Shown here: positions 8,928 to 17,715 of the stretch, piece after piece
How positions within the stretch are numbered: the stretch's first letter is position 1
Layout of the letters: the number at the start of each line of letters is the position of its first letter
The notes under the pieces: model-generated
Told to the model about the DNA's origin: nothing
The model's database searches: none
What the model saw: the letters and a program-made list of their open reading frames with translations, nothing else
NCBI RefSeq assembly: GCF_029543245.1
Contig: NZ_JARQWV010000012.1
Location: 1 to 64,000 of the forward strand
Reading direction: 5' to 3'
DNA length: 64,000 bases
Source: Caulobacter endophyticus
GTDB lineage: Bacteria > Pseudomonadota > Alphaproteobacteria > Caulobacterales > Caulobacteraceae
Position numbers and translations under genes: made by a program

Positions 8928-9992
8928 CTACGCCACCGGCGGCGGGGCGGTCGAGGCGCGGTGGATCAGCTCGAACGGCAGGAGCTCGTCGATCGGCTGG
9001 GCCATCGCCCCGGCCGCGCCGCCCTTGACCTGGCCCTTGATCAGCATGCGCGTGGCCAGTTCGGCCATCTCGGCGACGGGCTGGCGGACGGTGGTCAGCT
9101 GCGGGCGGGAGAAGCGGGCGCTGGGGCTGTCGTCGAAGCCGGCGACCGAGACCTCGCCGGGCACCAGCACGCCGGCCTCGGCGGCGGCGGCCAGCACGCC
9201 CAGCGCCATGTCGTCGTTGGAGGCGAAGATCGCCGTCGGGCGGTCGGGCAGCGCCAAGAGGGCCTTGGCCGCGTCGTGGCCCGACTGGAAGGTGAAGTCG
9301 CCCTGGCGGATCCAGGCCTCGTCGACGGTCAGGCCGCGGGCCTCCATCGCGGCGACATAGCCGGCGCGGCGGGCCTGGCTGGCGCCGTGGCGCGGCTCGC
9401 CGACCACGAAGCCGATGCGCTTGTGGCCAAGGCCCGCCAGGTGTTCGGTGACGTCGCGGGCGGCGGCGAAATTGTCCATGTGGACGCGCGGACCGGGGCC
9501 GTCGGCCTCTTCCGGACCCAGGCGCACATAGGGCGTACCGGCCTTGTTCAGCAGCTCCAGCACGATCTCGTTGTCTGAGCTGGGCGGGGTCAGGATCACG
9601 CCGTCGGGCTTGAGGGCCGCGAGCAGGGCGCCGACCTCCTGACGGATCTGCGGGGCCTCGTGGTCGATCAGTTCGACCAGCAGGTGATAGCCGGCGTCGC
9701 GGCATTGCAGCGTGGCGCCCAGCTGGATGCGCGACAGATAGTCGGCGCCGCGCTCGCTGCGCCAGTGGTCGATGGTCAGGGCCGCGTCGACGAAGACGGC
9801 GATGACGAAGCTCTTGGAACCGGCCAGGCTGCGGGCTGAAAGATTGGGGCTGTAGCCCAGGGCCTGGGCGGCCTCGAGCACGCGTTCGCGCATCATCGGG
9901 CGCACGTTCGGCTCGTTGTTCATGACCCGCGAGACGGTCTTGATCGAAACCTCGGCGCGCGCCGCCACGTCGTAGATGGTCACCGACGCCAT
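8928..9992 (-). CDS. LacI-family transcriptional regulator
   Basis: DNA-binding repressor of the LacI/GalR family, 354 aa. Residues 4-25 form the classic helix-turn-helix (TIYDVAARAEVSIKTVSRVMN) followed by the hinge helix (SPNLSARSLAGSKS). Residues about 63-340 form a periplasmic-binding-protein-like sensor domain for a sugar or related ligand. It is divergent from the MFS transporter at 10227 with a 234-bp shared control region that contains a TGACCG/CGGTCA inverted repeat. The gene pair suggests ligand-induced control of the transporter and autoregulation. The ligand cannot be read from the sequence. Confidence 0.92.
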   Translation of the reverse strand: MASVTIYDVAARAEVSIKTVSRVMNNEPNVRPMMRERVLEAAQALGYSPNLSARSLAGSKSFVIAVFVDAALTIDHWRSERGADYLSRIQLGATLQCRDAGYHLLVELIDHEAPQIRQEVGALLAALKPDGVILTPPSSDNEIVLELLNKAGTPYVRLGPEEADGPGPRVHMDNFAAARDVTEHLAGLGHKRIGFVVGEPRHGASQARRAGYVAAMEARGLTVDEAWIRQGDFTFQSGHDAAKALLALPDRPTAIFASNDDMALGVLAAAAEAGVLVPGEVSVAGFDDSPSARFSRPQLTTVRQPVAEMAELATRMLIKGQVKGGAAGAMAQPIDELLPFELIHRASTAPPPVA

Positions 9993-10199
9993 CGGTTTGC
10001 CGCTTCCCCCGCTTCGAACTCACTGGTCGGATCGAGCCCGCGGACGCGGACTCAACCGTTTGTCCGAGCCTAGAGCATTTGTCGCACGGAACGCGACCCC
10101 GGCGGCGACGAAAAAACTCGGGGACGGCGCCGATGGCCCCTTGCCGGGCGCAGGCGGCGCGGCGAAGGTCGCCGGGCAGGCGAACGCGGCGGCTTTAAA

Positions 10200-10214
10200 T
10201 GACCGCGTCGGTCA
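10200..10214. promoter_or_regulatory. Candidate LacI-family operator
   Basis: A perfect inverted repeat TGACCG-CGT-CGGTCA lies directly before the ribosome-binding site of the MFS transporter gene (start 10227) and across from the LacI regulator gene. Position and symmetry fit an operator; binding by the neighbouring regulator is inferred. Confidence 0.5.
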
Positions 10215-10226
10215 CAGGGAGCAGCC

Positions 10227-11483
10227 ATGTCGCGGAGCGGCGCCAGCCGGCCGGTTGAACCGGTTCGGCCGAGTTTCATCGCCGCCTTCACCATCGCCCA
10301 GATGGGCGCGTTCATCAGCTTCATGCCGCTGATCCAGGTGCTGCTGCCGCTGAAGGCCGCCGCGCTGGATCCCGCCCAGAAGGCCGTGGTTCTCAGCCAG
10401 ACGGCGTTCTGGGGCGCGCTCATCGCCAGCATCGCCAACCTGCTGGCCGGCGCGATCAGCGACCGCACCACCTCGCGCTTCGGCCGTCGGCGCCCGTGGC
10501 TGCTGATCGGCCTCGTCGGCACCGTGCTGGCCTATGGCGCGATCATGCTGGCCGACAGCCGGCTGGAGCTGATCCTCGGGGTCATCGTCTTCCAGCTGGC
10601 TTTCAACATGCTGTTCGCCGCGCTGCTGGCCCTGCTGCCCGACCGCGTGCCCGACGCCCAGAAGGGCCGGGTGGCGGCCTTCCTGAGCCTTGGCCATCCG
10701 ATCGGAGCCGTGGCCGGGGCGGTTCTGGTCGGCGGCCTCTTGACCTCGGAGGCCTCGCGCTATGCCGCCATCAGCGTGGTGCTGGTGCTGGCCATCGCGC
10801 CCTTCGCCCTGCGCCTGAAGGATCCGCCGATCACCGCCGACGCGACCGAGCGCTTCAGCCTGGTAGGGTTCCTGAAAGGACTGTGGGTCGACCCGCGCAA
10901 GCATCCCGACTTCGCCCTGGCCTGGGTCAGCCGGTTCATGGTGCTGGTCGCGATCACCCTGACCCAGTGCTACATGCTCTACTACCTGCAGGACGCGCTG
11001 AACTATCCGGCGCTGTTTCCCGGCCGGCGGGCCGAGCAGGGGCTGGCGCTGCTGACCACCGTGGCGACCGTCGCCAACGTGACCTGCGCGATGCTGTTCG
11101 GCATGCTGAGCGACCGCCTGGGACGGCGAAAGCTGTTCGCGGCCGGGGCGGCGATGATTCTGGCGGCGGCCATGGTGACCTTTTCGCTGACCCCTGGCTG
11201 GGCGGTGGTGCTGGTCGGCTTCGTGGTCTTCGGCTGCGGGGCGGGCTGCTACTACGCCGTCGACATCGCCCTGGTCAGCCAGGTGCTGCCCTCGCAGGAC
11301 GACGCGGGCAAGGATCTGGGGGTCATCAACCTCGCCAACACGCTGCCCCAGGCCCTGGCGCCGGTGCTGGCGGTGTGGTTCCTGGGGCCCAGCCGCACCG
11401 ACTATCACGCGCTGTTCCTGGTGGCCGCGGGGCTGGCCATGGCTGGCGGTCTGGCGATCCTTCCGATACGGGGCGTGCGTTAG
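10227..11483 (+). CDS. Major facilitator superfamily transporter (GPH/SLC45-like sugar type)
   Basis: Twelve-helix inner-membrane secondary transporter, 418 aa. The loop between helices 2 and 3 has the MFS motif (GAISDRTTSRFGRRRPW, about residues 77-93), and a repeat of it occurs in the second half (GMLSDRLGRRK). The form of the loop and the SQVLPS segment near residue 352 resemble glycoside or sucrose symporters. It is divergent from a LacI regulator, which supports a carbohydrate substrate. The AGGGA ribosome-binding site is placed just before ATG 10227 and next to the putative operator. No glycoside hydrolase is adjacent, so the substrate stays open. Confidence 0.85.
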   Translation: MSRSGASRPVEPVRPSFIAAFTIAQMGAFISFMPLIQVLLPLKAAALDPAQKAVVLSQTAFWGALIASIANLLAGAISDRTTSRFGRRRPWLLIGLVGTVLAYGAIMLADSRLELILGVIVFQLAFNMLFAALLALLPDRVPDAQKGRVAAFLSLGHPIGAVAGAVLVGGLLTSEASRYAAISVVLVLAIAPFALRLKDPPITADATERFSLVGFLKGLWVDPRKHPDFALAWVSRFMVLVAITLTQCYMLYYLQDALNYPALFPGRRAEQGLALLTTVATVANVTCAMLFGMLSDRLGRRKLFAAGAAMILAAAMVTFSLTPGWAVVLVGFVVFGCGAGCYYAVDIALVSQVLPSQDDAGKDLGVINLANTLPQALAPVLAVWFLGPSRTDYHALFLVAAGLAMAGGLAILPIRGVR

Positions 11484-11514
11484 GTTCGGATTCGATCAAG
11501 ATCGTCCTCTTCGA

Positions 11515-11625
11515 TCGTCATCCCGGGCGAAGGCGCAAAGCGCCGTAGACCCGGGACCCAGGAGCAACCGCAGTGCGCCGGCCCCTGGGTCCCGGCTCTC
11601 CGCTTCGCTGCGGCCGGGATGACGA
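11515..11625. repeat. Large intergenic inverted repeat
   Basis: The outer arms TCGTCATCCCGG and CCGGGATGACGA enclose inner arms CCCGGGACCCAGG and CCTGGGTCCCGG, plus small hairpins. The 111-bp nested palindrome lies between the MFS and RNA methyltransferase genes. Its GTCATCCCGG ends are of a kind widely dispersed in bacterial genomes. Confidence 0.75.
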
Positions 11626-11687
11626 CGGATGGGGTTGGTCGCGTGTTGCGGGCCGCATTGAATTGAGCAGACTTCGCCAGATCCGCC

Positions 11688-12494
11688 GTGCCCCAGTTCC
11701 TGACCATCACCGATCCCGCCGATCCGCGCGTGGCCGCCTATCGCGACATCAAGGAGCGCGACCTGGTGGGCCGGGAAGGGCGGTTCATCGCCGAGGGCGA
11801 GACGGTGCTGCGGGCCTTCGTGCGCGACGCAGCCGATCGGGTGGAATCGTTGCTGATCGACCCCAAGCGTCGCGACAAGCTGTCAGAGGTGTTCGCCGGC
11901 TTGGCCGACGAGACCCCGGTCTACCTGGTCGAGCAGGCGGTGCTGGACGCCGTGGCCGGCTTTCACCTGCATCGCGGGGTGCTGGCGGTGGGGCGCAAGC
12001 CCGACGCGATCCCGGCCGCCGACCTGCTGGCGAGCCTGCCCGAGCGGGCGGTGGTGCTGGCGCTGTTCGGCATCGCCAACCACGACAATCTGGGCGGCAT
12101 TTTCCGCAACGCCGCCGCCTTCGGGGCCGATGCGGTGCTGCTGGACGCCGACTGCTGCGATCCGTTCTACCGCAAGGCCATCCGCGTCTCGGTGGGCGCG
12201 ACCCTGAGCGTGCCCACGGGCTACATCGCGCGCGGCGAGGACGCGGTCGACCTTCTGCGCAGGGCGGGCTTCACGCCGCTGGCCCTGACGCCGTCGGCGG
12301 GACGCATGCTCGCCGAGCTCGAACCTCCGGCGAGGGCGGCGGCGCTGCTGGGCGCGGAGGGGCCGGGGCTGTCGGCCGACGTCATCGCCAGGGCCGAGGG
12401 GATCGGCATCCCGATGGCCAATGGCTTCGACTCGCTGAACGTGGCGACCACCAGCGGGATCGTGCTGCATCACCTGAGGTTCGGCGGTCGCTGA
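11688..12494 (+). CDS. SpoU/TrmH-family RNA 2'-O-methyltransferase
   Basis: SAM-dependent SPOUT methyltransferase that modifies ribose 2'-OH in tRNA or rRNA; 268 aa. The N-terminal substrate-binding region (DPRVAAYRDIKERDL) is followed by the knotted catalytic domain. Motif 1 is seen in GIANHDNLGGIFRNAAAFGA, motif 2 in LFGxEGPGL form (LLGAEGPGL) and motif 3 in IPMANGFDSLNVATTSGI. The start is GTG at 11688 (MPQFLTITDP); no strong Shine-Dalgarno sequence is visible, so the start is moderately certain. It stands alone between an intergenic repeat and the esterase gene. The target nucleotide cannot be told by eye. Confidence 0.88.
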   Translation: MPQFLTITDPADPRVAAYRDIKERDLVGREGRFIAEGETVLRAFVRDAADRVESLLIDPKRRDKLSEVFAGLADETPVYLVEQAVLDAVAGFHLHRGVLAVGRKPDAIPAADLLASLPERAVVLALFGIANHDNLGGIFRNAAAFGADAVLLDADCCDPFYRKAIRVSVGATLSVPTGYIARGEDAVDLLRRAGFTPLALTPSAGRMLAELEPPARAAALLGAEGPGLSADVIARAEGIGIPMANGFDSLNVATTSGIVLHHLRFGGR

Positions 12495-12558
12495 GCTTGT
12501 CCACCGGTTACCGAGGGCCTTAAGGTCCCCGCGATTTGTAAAGCTTGGAGGGAACGTC

Positions 12559-13536
12559 ATGCCGCAACTGAACCGCCGGAGCGCCTTCGCCCTGCTGACG
12601 GGCCTCGCCGCCCTGTCGACCGCGAGCATGGCCAGCGCCGCGCGCAAGCCGGCCGTGCCCGAGCCGAGCGAGGTGCGGCCGCTGTGGCCCAATGATCCGC
12701 CGGGCTCGGCGGGGGTGACGGCGCAGGAGACGGTGACCGAGCGCAGCGACGGCAAGGGCCCGCGCGACCGGGCCGTGACCCACACGCGCAAGCCGACGCT
12801 CAGCCTGTTCCGTCCGCGCAAGCCCAACGGGGCGGCGGTGATCCTGATCCCCGGCGGCGGCTACGAGCGCGTCGTGATGGACAAGGAGGGCTTCGAGACC
12901 GCCCAGTGGCTGGCCGATCGCGGCTACACCTGCTTCGTGCTGCTCTACCGCCTGCCGGGCGACGGCTGGGGCGCGGGGCCGGATGCGCCGCTGCAGGACG
13001 CCCAGCGTGCCCTGCGCCTGGTGCGCTCGTGGGGGCCGGGCATGAAGTTCGACGCCAACCGTATCGCCATCATGGGCTTCTCGGCCGGCGGGCACCTGGC
13101 GGCCAGCCTGACCACCCGCTTCGAGGCCCGGGTCTATGACCGTGTCGACGCGGCCGACGATCTTTCCGCGCGCCCGGATCTGTCGGCCCTGATCTATCCG
13201 GTAATCACCATGGTGGCCGGGACCACCCACGCCGGCTCGCGCAAGCAGCTGCTGGGCGCCAGTCCGTCGTTCGAGGCGGTGCAGGCCTATTCGGCCGAAA
13301 CCGGGGTGGGCGGCCGCACGCCGCCGGTGTTCCTGGTCCACGCCGCCGACGACAAGGCCGTGCCGGTCGAGAACAGCCTGATGATGTTCGCCGCCCTGAA
13401 GGCCAAGGCGATCCCGGCCGAACTGCACGTCTTCGAGGAGGGCGGCCACGGTTTCGGCCTGCGCTCGATCGCCGGCAAACCGGTCGAGGTCTGGCCGACC
13501 CTGTTCGAGGCCTATGCGAAGAAGAAGGGGATCTGA
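12559..13536 (+). CDS. Exported alpha/beta-hydrolase (acetyl esterase, BD-FAE type)
   Basis: Secreted esterase of the alpha/beta-hydrolase fold, 325 aa. The N-terminus (NRRSAFALLTGLAAL...ASAA) looks like a twin-arginine-type or Sec signal peptide. The oxyanion region is IPGGGY (about residue 96), the nucleophile is Ser175 in GFSAGG, the acid is probably Asp264 or Asp265 in HAADDKAVP, and the catalytic His is about residue 297 in GGHGFG. Relatives remove acetyl groups from xylan or other carbohydrates. A GGAGGG ribosome-binding site precedes ATG 12559. It is a single gene followed by a large palindromic repeat. Confidence 0.85.
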   Translation: MPQLNRRSAFALLTGLAALSTASMASAARKPAVPEPSEVRPLWPNDPPGSAGVTAQETVTERSDGKGPRDRAVTHTRKPTLSLFRPRKPNGAAVILIPGGGYERVVMDKEGFETAQWLADRGYTCFVLLYRLPGDGWGAGPDAPLQDAQRALRLVRSWGPGMKFDANRIAIMGFSAGGHLAASLTTRFEARVYDRVDAADDLSARPDLSALIYPVITMVAGTTHAGSRKQLLGASPSFEAVQAYSAETGVGGRTPPVFLVHAADDKAVPVENSLMMFAALKAKAIPAELHVFEEGGHGFGLRSIAGKPVEVWPTLFEAYAKKKGI

Positions 13537-13550
13537 GGGAGGCTCCTTTG

Positions 13551-13748
13551 ACCCCTCTCTCTAAGAGAGAGGGAGGGGCCCGCCGCGAAGCGGTGGGAGG
13601 GTGAGAGGTTTCACCATTGGCCGGTAGATCCCGGTGCGTTTCATCAACGCTGGCAGCCAAACTGCCGCGTTTCAGTCGGAGAGGTTGTTACCTCTCACCC
13701 TCCCACGCCTGCGGCGTGGGCCCCTCCCTCTCTCAAAGAGAGAGGGGA
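13551..13748. repeat. Long intergenic inverted repeat with CT/GA hairpins
   Basis: Two roughly 58-bp arms (starting CCCCTCTCTC and ending GAGAGAGGGG) face each other across about 80 bases. Each arm itself folds as a CCCTCTCTC / GAGAGAGGG hairpin. It separates the convergent esterase and lytic transglycosylase genes and may terminate both. The hairpin unit is like that at 28454-28478. Confidence 0.75.
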
Positions 13749-13758
13749 CGATACCCCC

Positions 13759-15879
13759 CTACCGTCCCCCGATCGGCGCCATCGTCCCCGAGGCTGGCGC
13801 GTAGCTGTAGCCGCCGCGCTTGAGGTCGGCCGAGAGGGTGAGGGGGGCGACGCCGCCGTTGAGGCGGGCGCGGTAGACCATGGTCGTCTCAAGCGTGCGC
13901 ATCACGTAGTTGCGGGTTTCGCTGAACGGGATGCACTCGATGAAGTCGAGCGGGTCGGTGCTGGCGCCGCGCGGGTCGCCGCACAGAGCGGTCCACTGCG
14001 GCGGGCGGCCGGGGCCGGCGTTGTAGGCCGCGGCGGCCATGATGTAGGAGCCGCTGAAGCGGTTGATCATGTCGCCCAGGTACACCGAGCCCAGCCGCAT
14101 GTTGTAGTCGGGCTCGAACAGGCGATCGACGCTGTGGCTCTCGCCCAGCTTGCGGGCGACGCCGGCGGCGGTGGGCGGCATCAGCTGCATCATGCCGCGC
14201 GCCCCGACCGACGAGCGGGCGCGGGGGTCGAAATTGCTCTCCTGGCGCGAGATCGAATAGACGAAGGCGGTCTCGGCCGCGCCTGGAATGGGCGTGAAGT
14301 GGTGGTCGAGCAGGGGATAGCCGCGCTCGGGCAGGATGAAGCCGCGCTGGGCGGCGGTGCGCACGGCGCGCATGGCCAGGTCCTGGTCGCCGGTGTTGCG
14401 GGCGAAGTCGACCAGCAGGGCCTGCTCCTGGGCGGTCGGCAGCTGGTCGTCGATGTAGAGAACCAGCGAGCGGAAGGCGTCGTTGGCGCCGACGTCGCGC
14501 AGCAGCTTGGCGGCGCGGACCAGTTCGCGGCTTTCGAAGCGGGCGCGGTCGGCCGCGGTGACCACCGGGTCCTTCTCCAGGCGGATTTCCTTGATCCCGG
14601 CCTTCTCGGCGGCCAGCTGGCCGTAGAAGGTGGTGATGTGGCGCGCGCCCTCGGCATAGAAGGCCTGGGCGGCGATGACGTCGCCCTGCGCCTCGGCCGC
14701 GCGGCCCTGCCAGTAGAGAGCCCGCCCGCGGGTGATCGGCGAGGCGCCGATCTCGTTGATGCGGCCGAAGTGGGCGGCGGCGGCGTTGGCGTCCTTGAGG
14801 CGCGACAGGGCGATCCAGCCGGCAAAGAACTCGGCCTCAGCCGCGTCGGCGCCGCTGGGCAGGCCGGCGTTGGCGGCCGCATAGGCCCCGCGGCTGTCGC
14901 CGTTCTTGATGGCGGACATGACCAGTTGCTTGCGCTCGCGCCAGATCGGGCCGGCGGTGTCGTCCGACGGCGGGCGGACGGGGAAGTAGCGCACCAGGTC
15001 GAGCGCCATCACGTCCATGCCCTTGCGGCGCAGATAGGCGGCGCGCTCGAAGGCCACGCCCGGCGAGACCTGCTGGGCCGGGGGCAGGGCGGCCACCAGG
15101 TCGTTGGCGTTCGACGCATTCGAGCGCAGGGCGATGCGGGCCTGGGCGACCGCCTGCTGGTCGTAGGGCAGCAGGGCGACCATGTCGCGGGCGGCGGGGC
15201 CTTGCGGCCCGTACAGCAGCATGTCGGCGCGCTGGGCGTAGTCGTCGGCGGTGAGCATCGCGCCGAAGCGGGCCTGCATGGCGCGCTGGGCGTCGGCCTC
15301 GAAGGTCTTGCCGCGCCAGAACCGGCGGATCAGGTTCGTGGCGTCCTGGGCGCGACCGCTGGCCTGGTAGGCCGAAGCCAGGGCCATGGCGCCTTCGGCG
15401 GTCAGGGGCTCGGCGCCGCCGAACCAGGCGATGGTCTGGGCGGGCGTCAGGCCCGAGGTCGACAGGGCCTTTTCGGCCGGCAGGTCGCGGCGCGAGCTGC
15501 GGGGCCAGCCGTTGAGGTCGCGCCGGGCCTGGTCCAGCTCGAAGAAGCTCATGCTCTCGGCGCCGACGTCGGCCAGGGCCCACAGGGCGATCTTGCGGGC
15601 CAGGGGATCGGAGATGCTGCTCATCGCCGCGCGCACGGTCGAGGCCGAGCGCTGGCCCATGACGGCGGCGCGCAGGTTGGCCGCGTCGGTTTCGCTGAGC
15701 GTGCCGGCGTAGGCGGTGGGCGGGGTGTTGACCAGGCCGGGGCGGGCGTTGCCGGTATAGGGCTGGGGCGCGCTCGGCAGGCCCTCGTCATCCATCTGCT
15801 CGGTCTGGGCGTCGGCGACGCTCGCGACCAGGGTCAGGCTGATGCAACCGAGAAGAAGCCGACGAATCCCAAAAGCCAA
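13759..15879 (-). CDS. slt: Soluble lytic murein transglycosylase (Slt family)
   Basis: Periplasmic peptidoglycan lytic transglycosylase that cleaves MurNAc-GlcNAc bonds to 1,6-anhydro products. The product is about 706 aa: a signal peptide (AFGIRRLLLGCISLTLVASVADA), a long helical superhelix rich in TPR-like repeats (about 60-520) and a C-terminal goose-lysozyme-like domain. The catalytic Glu is about residue 547 (SRQESNFDP), followed by GARGMMQLMPPTA and AAAYNAGPGRP. I chose a TTG start at 15879 because AAGGAG sits 8 bases upstream and the signal peptide begins there; an in-frame ATG at 15957 would add 26 residues with no signal character. It is divergent from dapA. Confidence 0.9.
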   Translation of the reverse strand: MAFGIRRLLLGCISLTLVASVADAQTEQMDDEGLPSAPQPYTGNARPGLVNTPPTAYAGTLSETDAANLRAAVMGQRSASTVRAAMSSISDPLARKIALWALADVGAESMSFFELDQARRDLNGWPRSSRRDLPAEKALSTSGLTPAQTIAWFGGAEPLTAEGAMALASAYQASGRAQDATNLIRRFWRGKTFEADAQRAMQARFGAMLTADDYAQRADMLLYGPQGPAARDMVALLPYDQQAVAQARIALRSNASNANDLVAALPPAQQVSPGVAFERAAYLRRKGMDVMALDLVRYFPVRPPSDDTAGPIWRERKQLVMSAIKNGDSRGAYAAANAGLPSGADAAEAEFFAGWIALSRLKDANAAAAHFGRINEIGASPITRGRALYWQGRAAEAQGDVIAAQAFYAEGARHITTFYGQLAAEKAGIKEIRLEKDPVVTAADRARFESRELVRAAKLLRDVGANDAFRSLVLYIDDQLPTAQEQALLVDFARNTGDQDLAMRAVRTAAQRGFILPERGYPLLDHHFTPIPGAAETAFVYSISRQESNFDPRARSSVGARGMMQLMPPTAAGVARKLGESHSVDRLFEPDYNMRLGSVYLGDMINRFSGSYIMAAAAYNAGPGRPPQWTALCGDPRGASTDPLDFIECIPFSETRNYVMRTLETTMVYRARLNGGVAPLTLSADLKRGGYSYAPASGTMAPIGGR

Positions 15880-16046
15880 AACGCGGTCTCCTTGCAGTGT
15901 CGAGGCAGTGTTCCATGCCCTTGATGCGGGCGTCCGGCGGCCGATTTTTGACCGCACCAGCCGTATAGCCCGGTTCGCCGGTTGATCGACCCGCCTTTCA
16001 ACGCCGCAGAGCGACGAAAAGGTCGGAACGACCAGTTGCGGTCGAG

Positions 16047-16073
16047 GGGGGCGGAGACATATTGTCCGCCCCC
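16047..16073. promoter_or_regulatory. 9-bp inverted repeat upstream of dapA
   Basis: GGGGGCGGA and TCCGCCCCC flank the AT-rich loop GACATATTG, 50 bases before the dapA start. It could be a leader hairpin or a regulator site. There is no T-tract, so it is not a terminator. Confidence 0.4.
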
Positions 16074-16123
16074 ACGTTTCAGCCGCAACTCTCGCGGCGT
16101 CTGCTCACGGCAAATTGCAAGTC

Positions 16124-17008
16124 ATGGTCCATTCCCCTTTCAAGGGCGTCATCCCGGCCCTGGTCACCCCGTTCCTGAACGGCGAGGTCGACGAGAAAGG
16201 GTTCGTCGCCCTGGTCGAGCGCCAGATCGCCGGCGGCGTGCACGGCCTGGTGCCGGTGGGCACGACGGGCGAGACCTCGACCCTGTCGCATGACGAGCAC
16301 AAGCGAGTCGTCGAACTCTGCGTGCAGACCGCCCGCGGCCGCGTGCCGGTGATCGCCGGCGCCGGTTCGAACTCGACCGACGAGGCCATCGATTTCGTGC
16401 GCCACGCCAAGACCGTGGGCGCGGACGCCGCCCTGGTGGTCACCCCGTACTACAACCGCCCCAGCCAAGAGGGCATGTACCAGCACTACAAGGCGATCAA
16501 TGACGCGGTGGAGCTGCCGGTGTTCGTCTACAACGTGCCGGGCCGCAGCGGCGTCGACATCTCCAACGACACCCTGGTGCGCCTGTCGAAGCTGCCCAAC
16601 ATCGTCGGCATCAAGGACGCCACCGGCGACCTGACCCGCATCAGCCTGCAGCGCGTCACCTGCGGTCCGGACTGGGTCATGCTGTCGGGCGACGATCCGA
16701 CGGCTCTGGGCTACATGGCCCACGGCGGCCACGGCGTGATCTCGGTGACCTCGAATGTCGCGCCGGACGCCTGCGCCACCTTCATGAACGCCTGCGTCGG
16801 CAACGACTGGGAGACGGCCCGCTACTGGCAGGACCGCCTGATCAAGCTGCACAAGGCCCTGTTCCTCGACAGCTCGCCCGGCCCGACCAAGTTCGCCCTG
16901 GCCCAACTGGGCCTGTCGACCGAAGACGTGCGCCTGCCGATCACGCCGTGCAGCGATGCGGTGCGTCCGGCGATCGTCGAGGCCATGCGCGAGGCGGGTC
17001 TGGTCTGA
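16124..17008 (+). CDS. dapA: 4-hydroxy-tetrahydrodipicolinate synthase
   Basis: Cytoplasmic lyase/aldolase that condenses pyruvate with aspartate semialdehyde, the first committed step to diaminopimelate and lysine. The 294-aa product has the family signature [10 protein letters not shown] (about residues 45-54), the Tyr of [10 protein letters not shown] (about 136) and the Schiff-base Lys164 in GIKDATGDL, close to E. coli Tyr133 and Lys161. I chose ATG 16124 (MVHSPFKGV); a TTG three codons upstream is less likely. It overlaps smpB (TGATG), so the two genes are co-transcribed. Diaminopimelate supply fits with the divergent murein hydrolase, but the link is only positional. Confidence 0.96.
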   Translation: MVHSPFKGVIPALVTPFLNGEVDEKGFVALVERQIAGGVHGLVPVGTTGETSTLSHDEHKRVVELCVQTARGRVPVIAGAGSNSTDEAIDFVRHAKTVGADAALVVTPYYNRPSQEGMYQHYKAINDAVELPVFVYNVPGRSGVDISNDTLVRLSKLPNIVGIKDATGDLTRISLQRVTCGPDWVMLSGDDPTALGYMAHGGHGVISVTSNVAPDACATFMNACVGNDWETARYWQDRLIKLHKALFLDSSPGPTKFALAQLGLSTEDVRLPITPCSDAVRPAIVEAMREAGLV

Positions 17009-17466
17009 TGACCAAGCCGATCGCGGAAAACCGGCGCGCCCGGTACGACTACTTCATCGAGGAGACCTTCGAGGCCGGCATCATGCTGACCGGCACCGAG
17101 GTGAAGTCGTTACGCGTCGGCCGGGCCAACATCGCCGAGTCCTATGCGTCGGTCGAAGGGCGGGAGATCAAGCTGATCAACGCCGACATCCCCCCCTACG
17201 GCCACGCCAACCGCTTCAACCACGAGCCGCGCCGCCACCGGAAGCTGCTGCTGCACCGCAAGCAGATCGAAAAGCTGATCGGGGCGGTGCAGCGCGACGG
17301 CCGCACGCTGATCCCGCTCAAGCTCTATTGGAACGAGAAGGGCCTGGCCAAGCTGGAGATCGGCCTGGCCAAGGGCAAGAAGAACCACGACAAGCGCGAG
17401 ACCGAAGCCGCGCGGGACTGGGCGCGCGACAAGGCGCGGCTGATGAAGGGCGACCGGGGGGATTGA
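17008..17466 (+). CDS. smpB: SsrA-binding protein SmpB
   Basis: Small RNA-binding protein that delivers tmRNA to stalled ribosomes for trans-translation, 152 aa. The conserved opening ([18 protein letters not shown]), the [10 protein letters not shown] motif, [12 protein letters not shown] and the basic C-terminal tail ([19 protein letters not shown]) are all present. The ATG at 17008 overlaps the dapA stop by one base, as expected for translational coupling. The stop lies next to a composite palindromic repeat. Caulobacter uses a two-piece tmRNA; no tmRNA gene is seen here. Confidence 0.97.
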   Translation: MTKPIAENRRARYDYFIEETFEAGIMLTGTEVKSLRVGRANIAESYASVEGREIKLINADIPPYGHANRFNHEPRRHRKLLLHRKQIEKLIGAVQRDGRTLIPLKLYWNEKGLAKLEIGLAKGKKNHDKRETEAARDWARDKARLMKGDRGD

Positions 17467-17500
17467 TCCTTCTGGTCGGGAAGGACCGGCGCGATAGATG

Positions 17501-17670
17501 CTCCCCCTGAAAGGGGGAGCTGTCGCCCCCGGGTCCGGCCAAAGGCCGGCCCGAGGATAAACTCCGCCGACTGAGGGGGAAGTGACTGCCGCCTTTGGGC
17601 TGCTCTGACCTCATCAGATACTTCCCCCTCCGGCCCTTCGGGCCACCTCCCCCTTCAGGGGGAGGATCTT
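17501..17670. repeat. Composite palindromic repeat, right end identical to 119-169
   Basis: Between smpB and the acyltransferase gene, CTCCCCCTGAAAGGGGGAG at the left end and CTCCCCCTTCAGGGGGAG at the right end bracket further hairpins (CCGGCCAAAGGCCGG, GGCCCTTCGGGCC). The last 51 bases are identical to 119-169. Confidence 0.75.
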
Positions 17671-17715
17671 CTTACTGGCGCCGCTCTTGCTCCTTCTTCG
17701 CTGAAGGAGTCCGCC

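Noticed and set aside
10051..10080. AACCGTTT in the LacI-MFS gap as a second operator
   Set aside because: The half-sites are only 3 bp and do not extend symmetrically.
13551..13748. A CRISPR-like or insertion-sequence-like element
   Set aside because: The repeats are one inverted pair, not evenly spaced direct repeats, and no transposase frame is present.
17501..17670. A small RNA gene
   Set aside because: The hairpins are explained by a dispersed repeat with an identical copy at 119-169; no promoter is visible.
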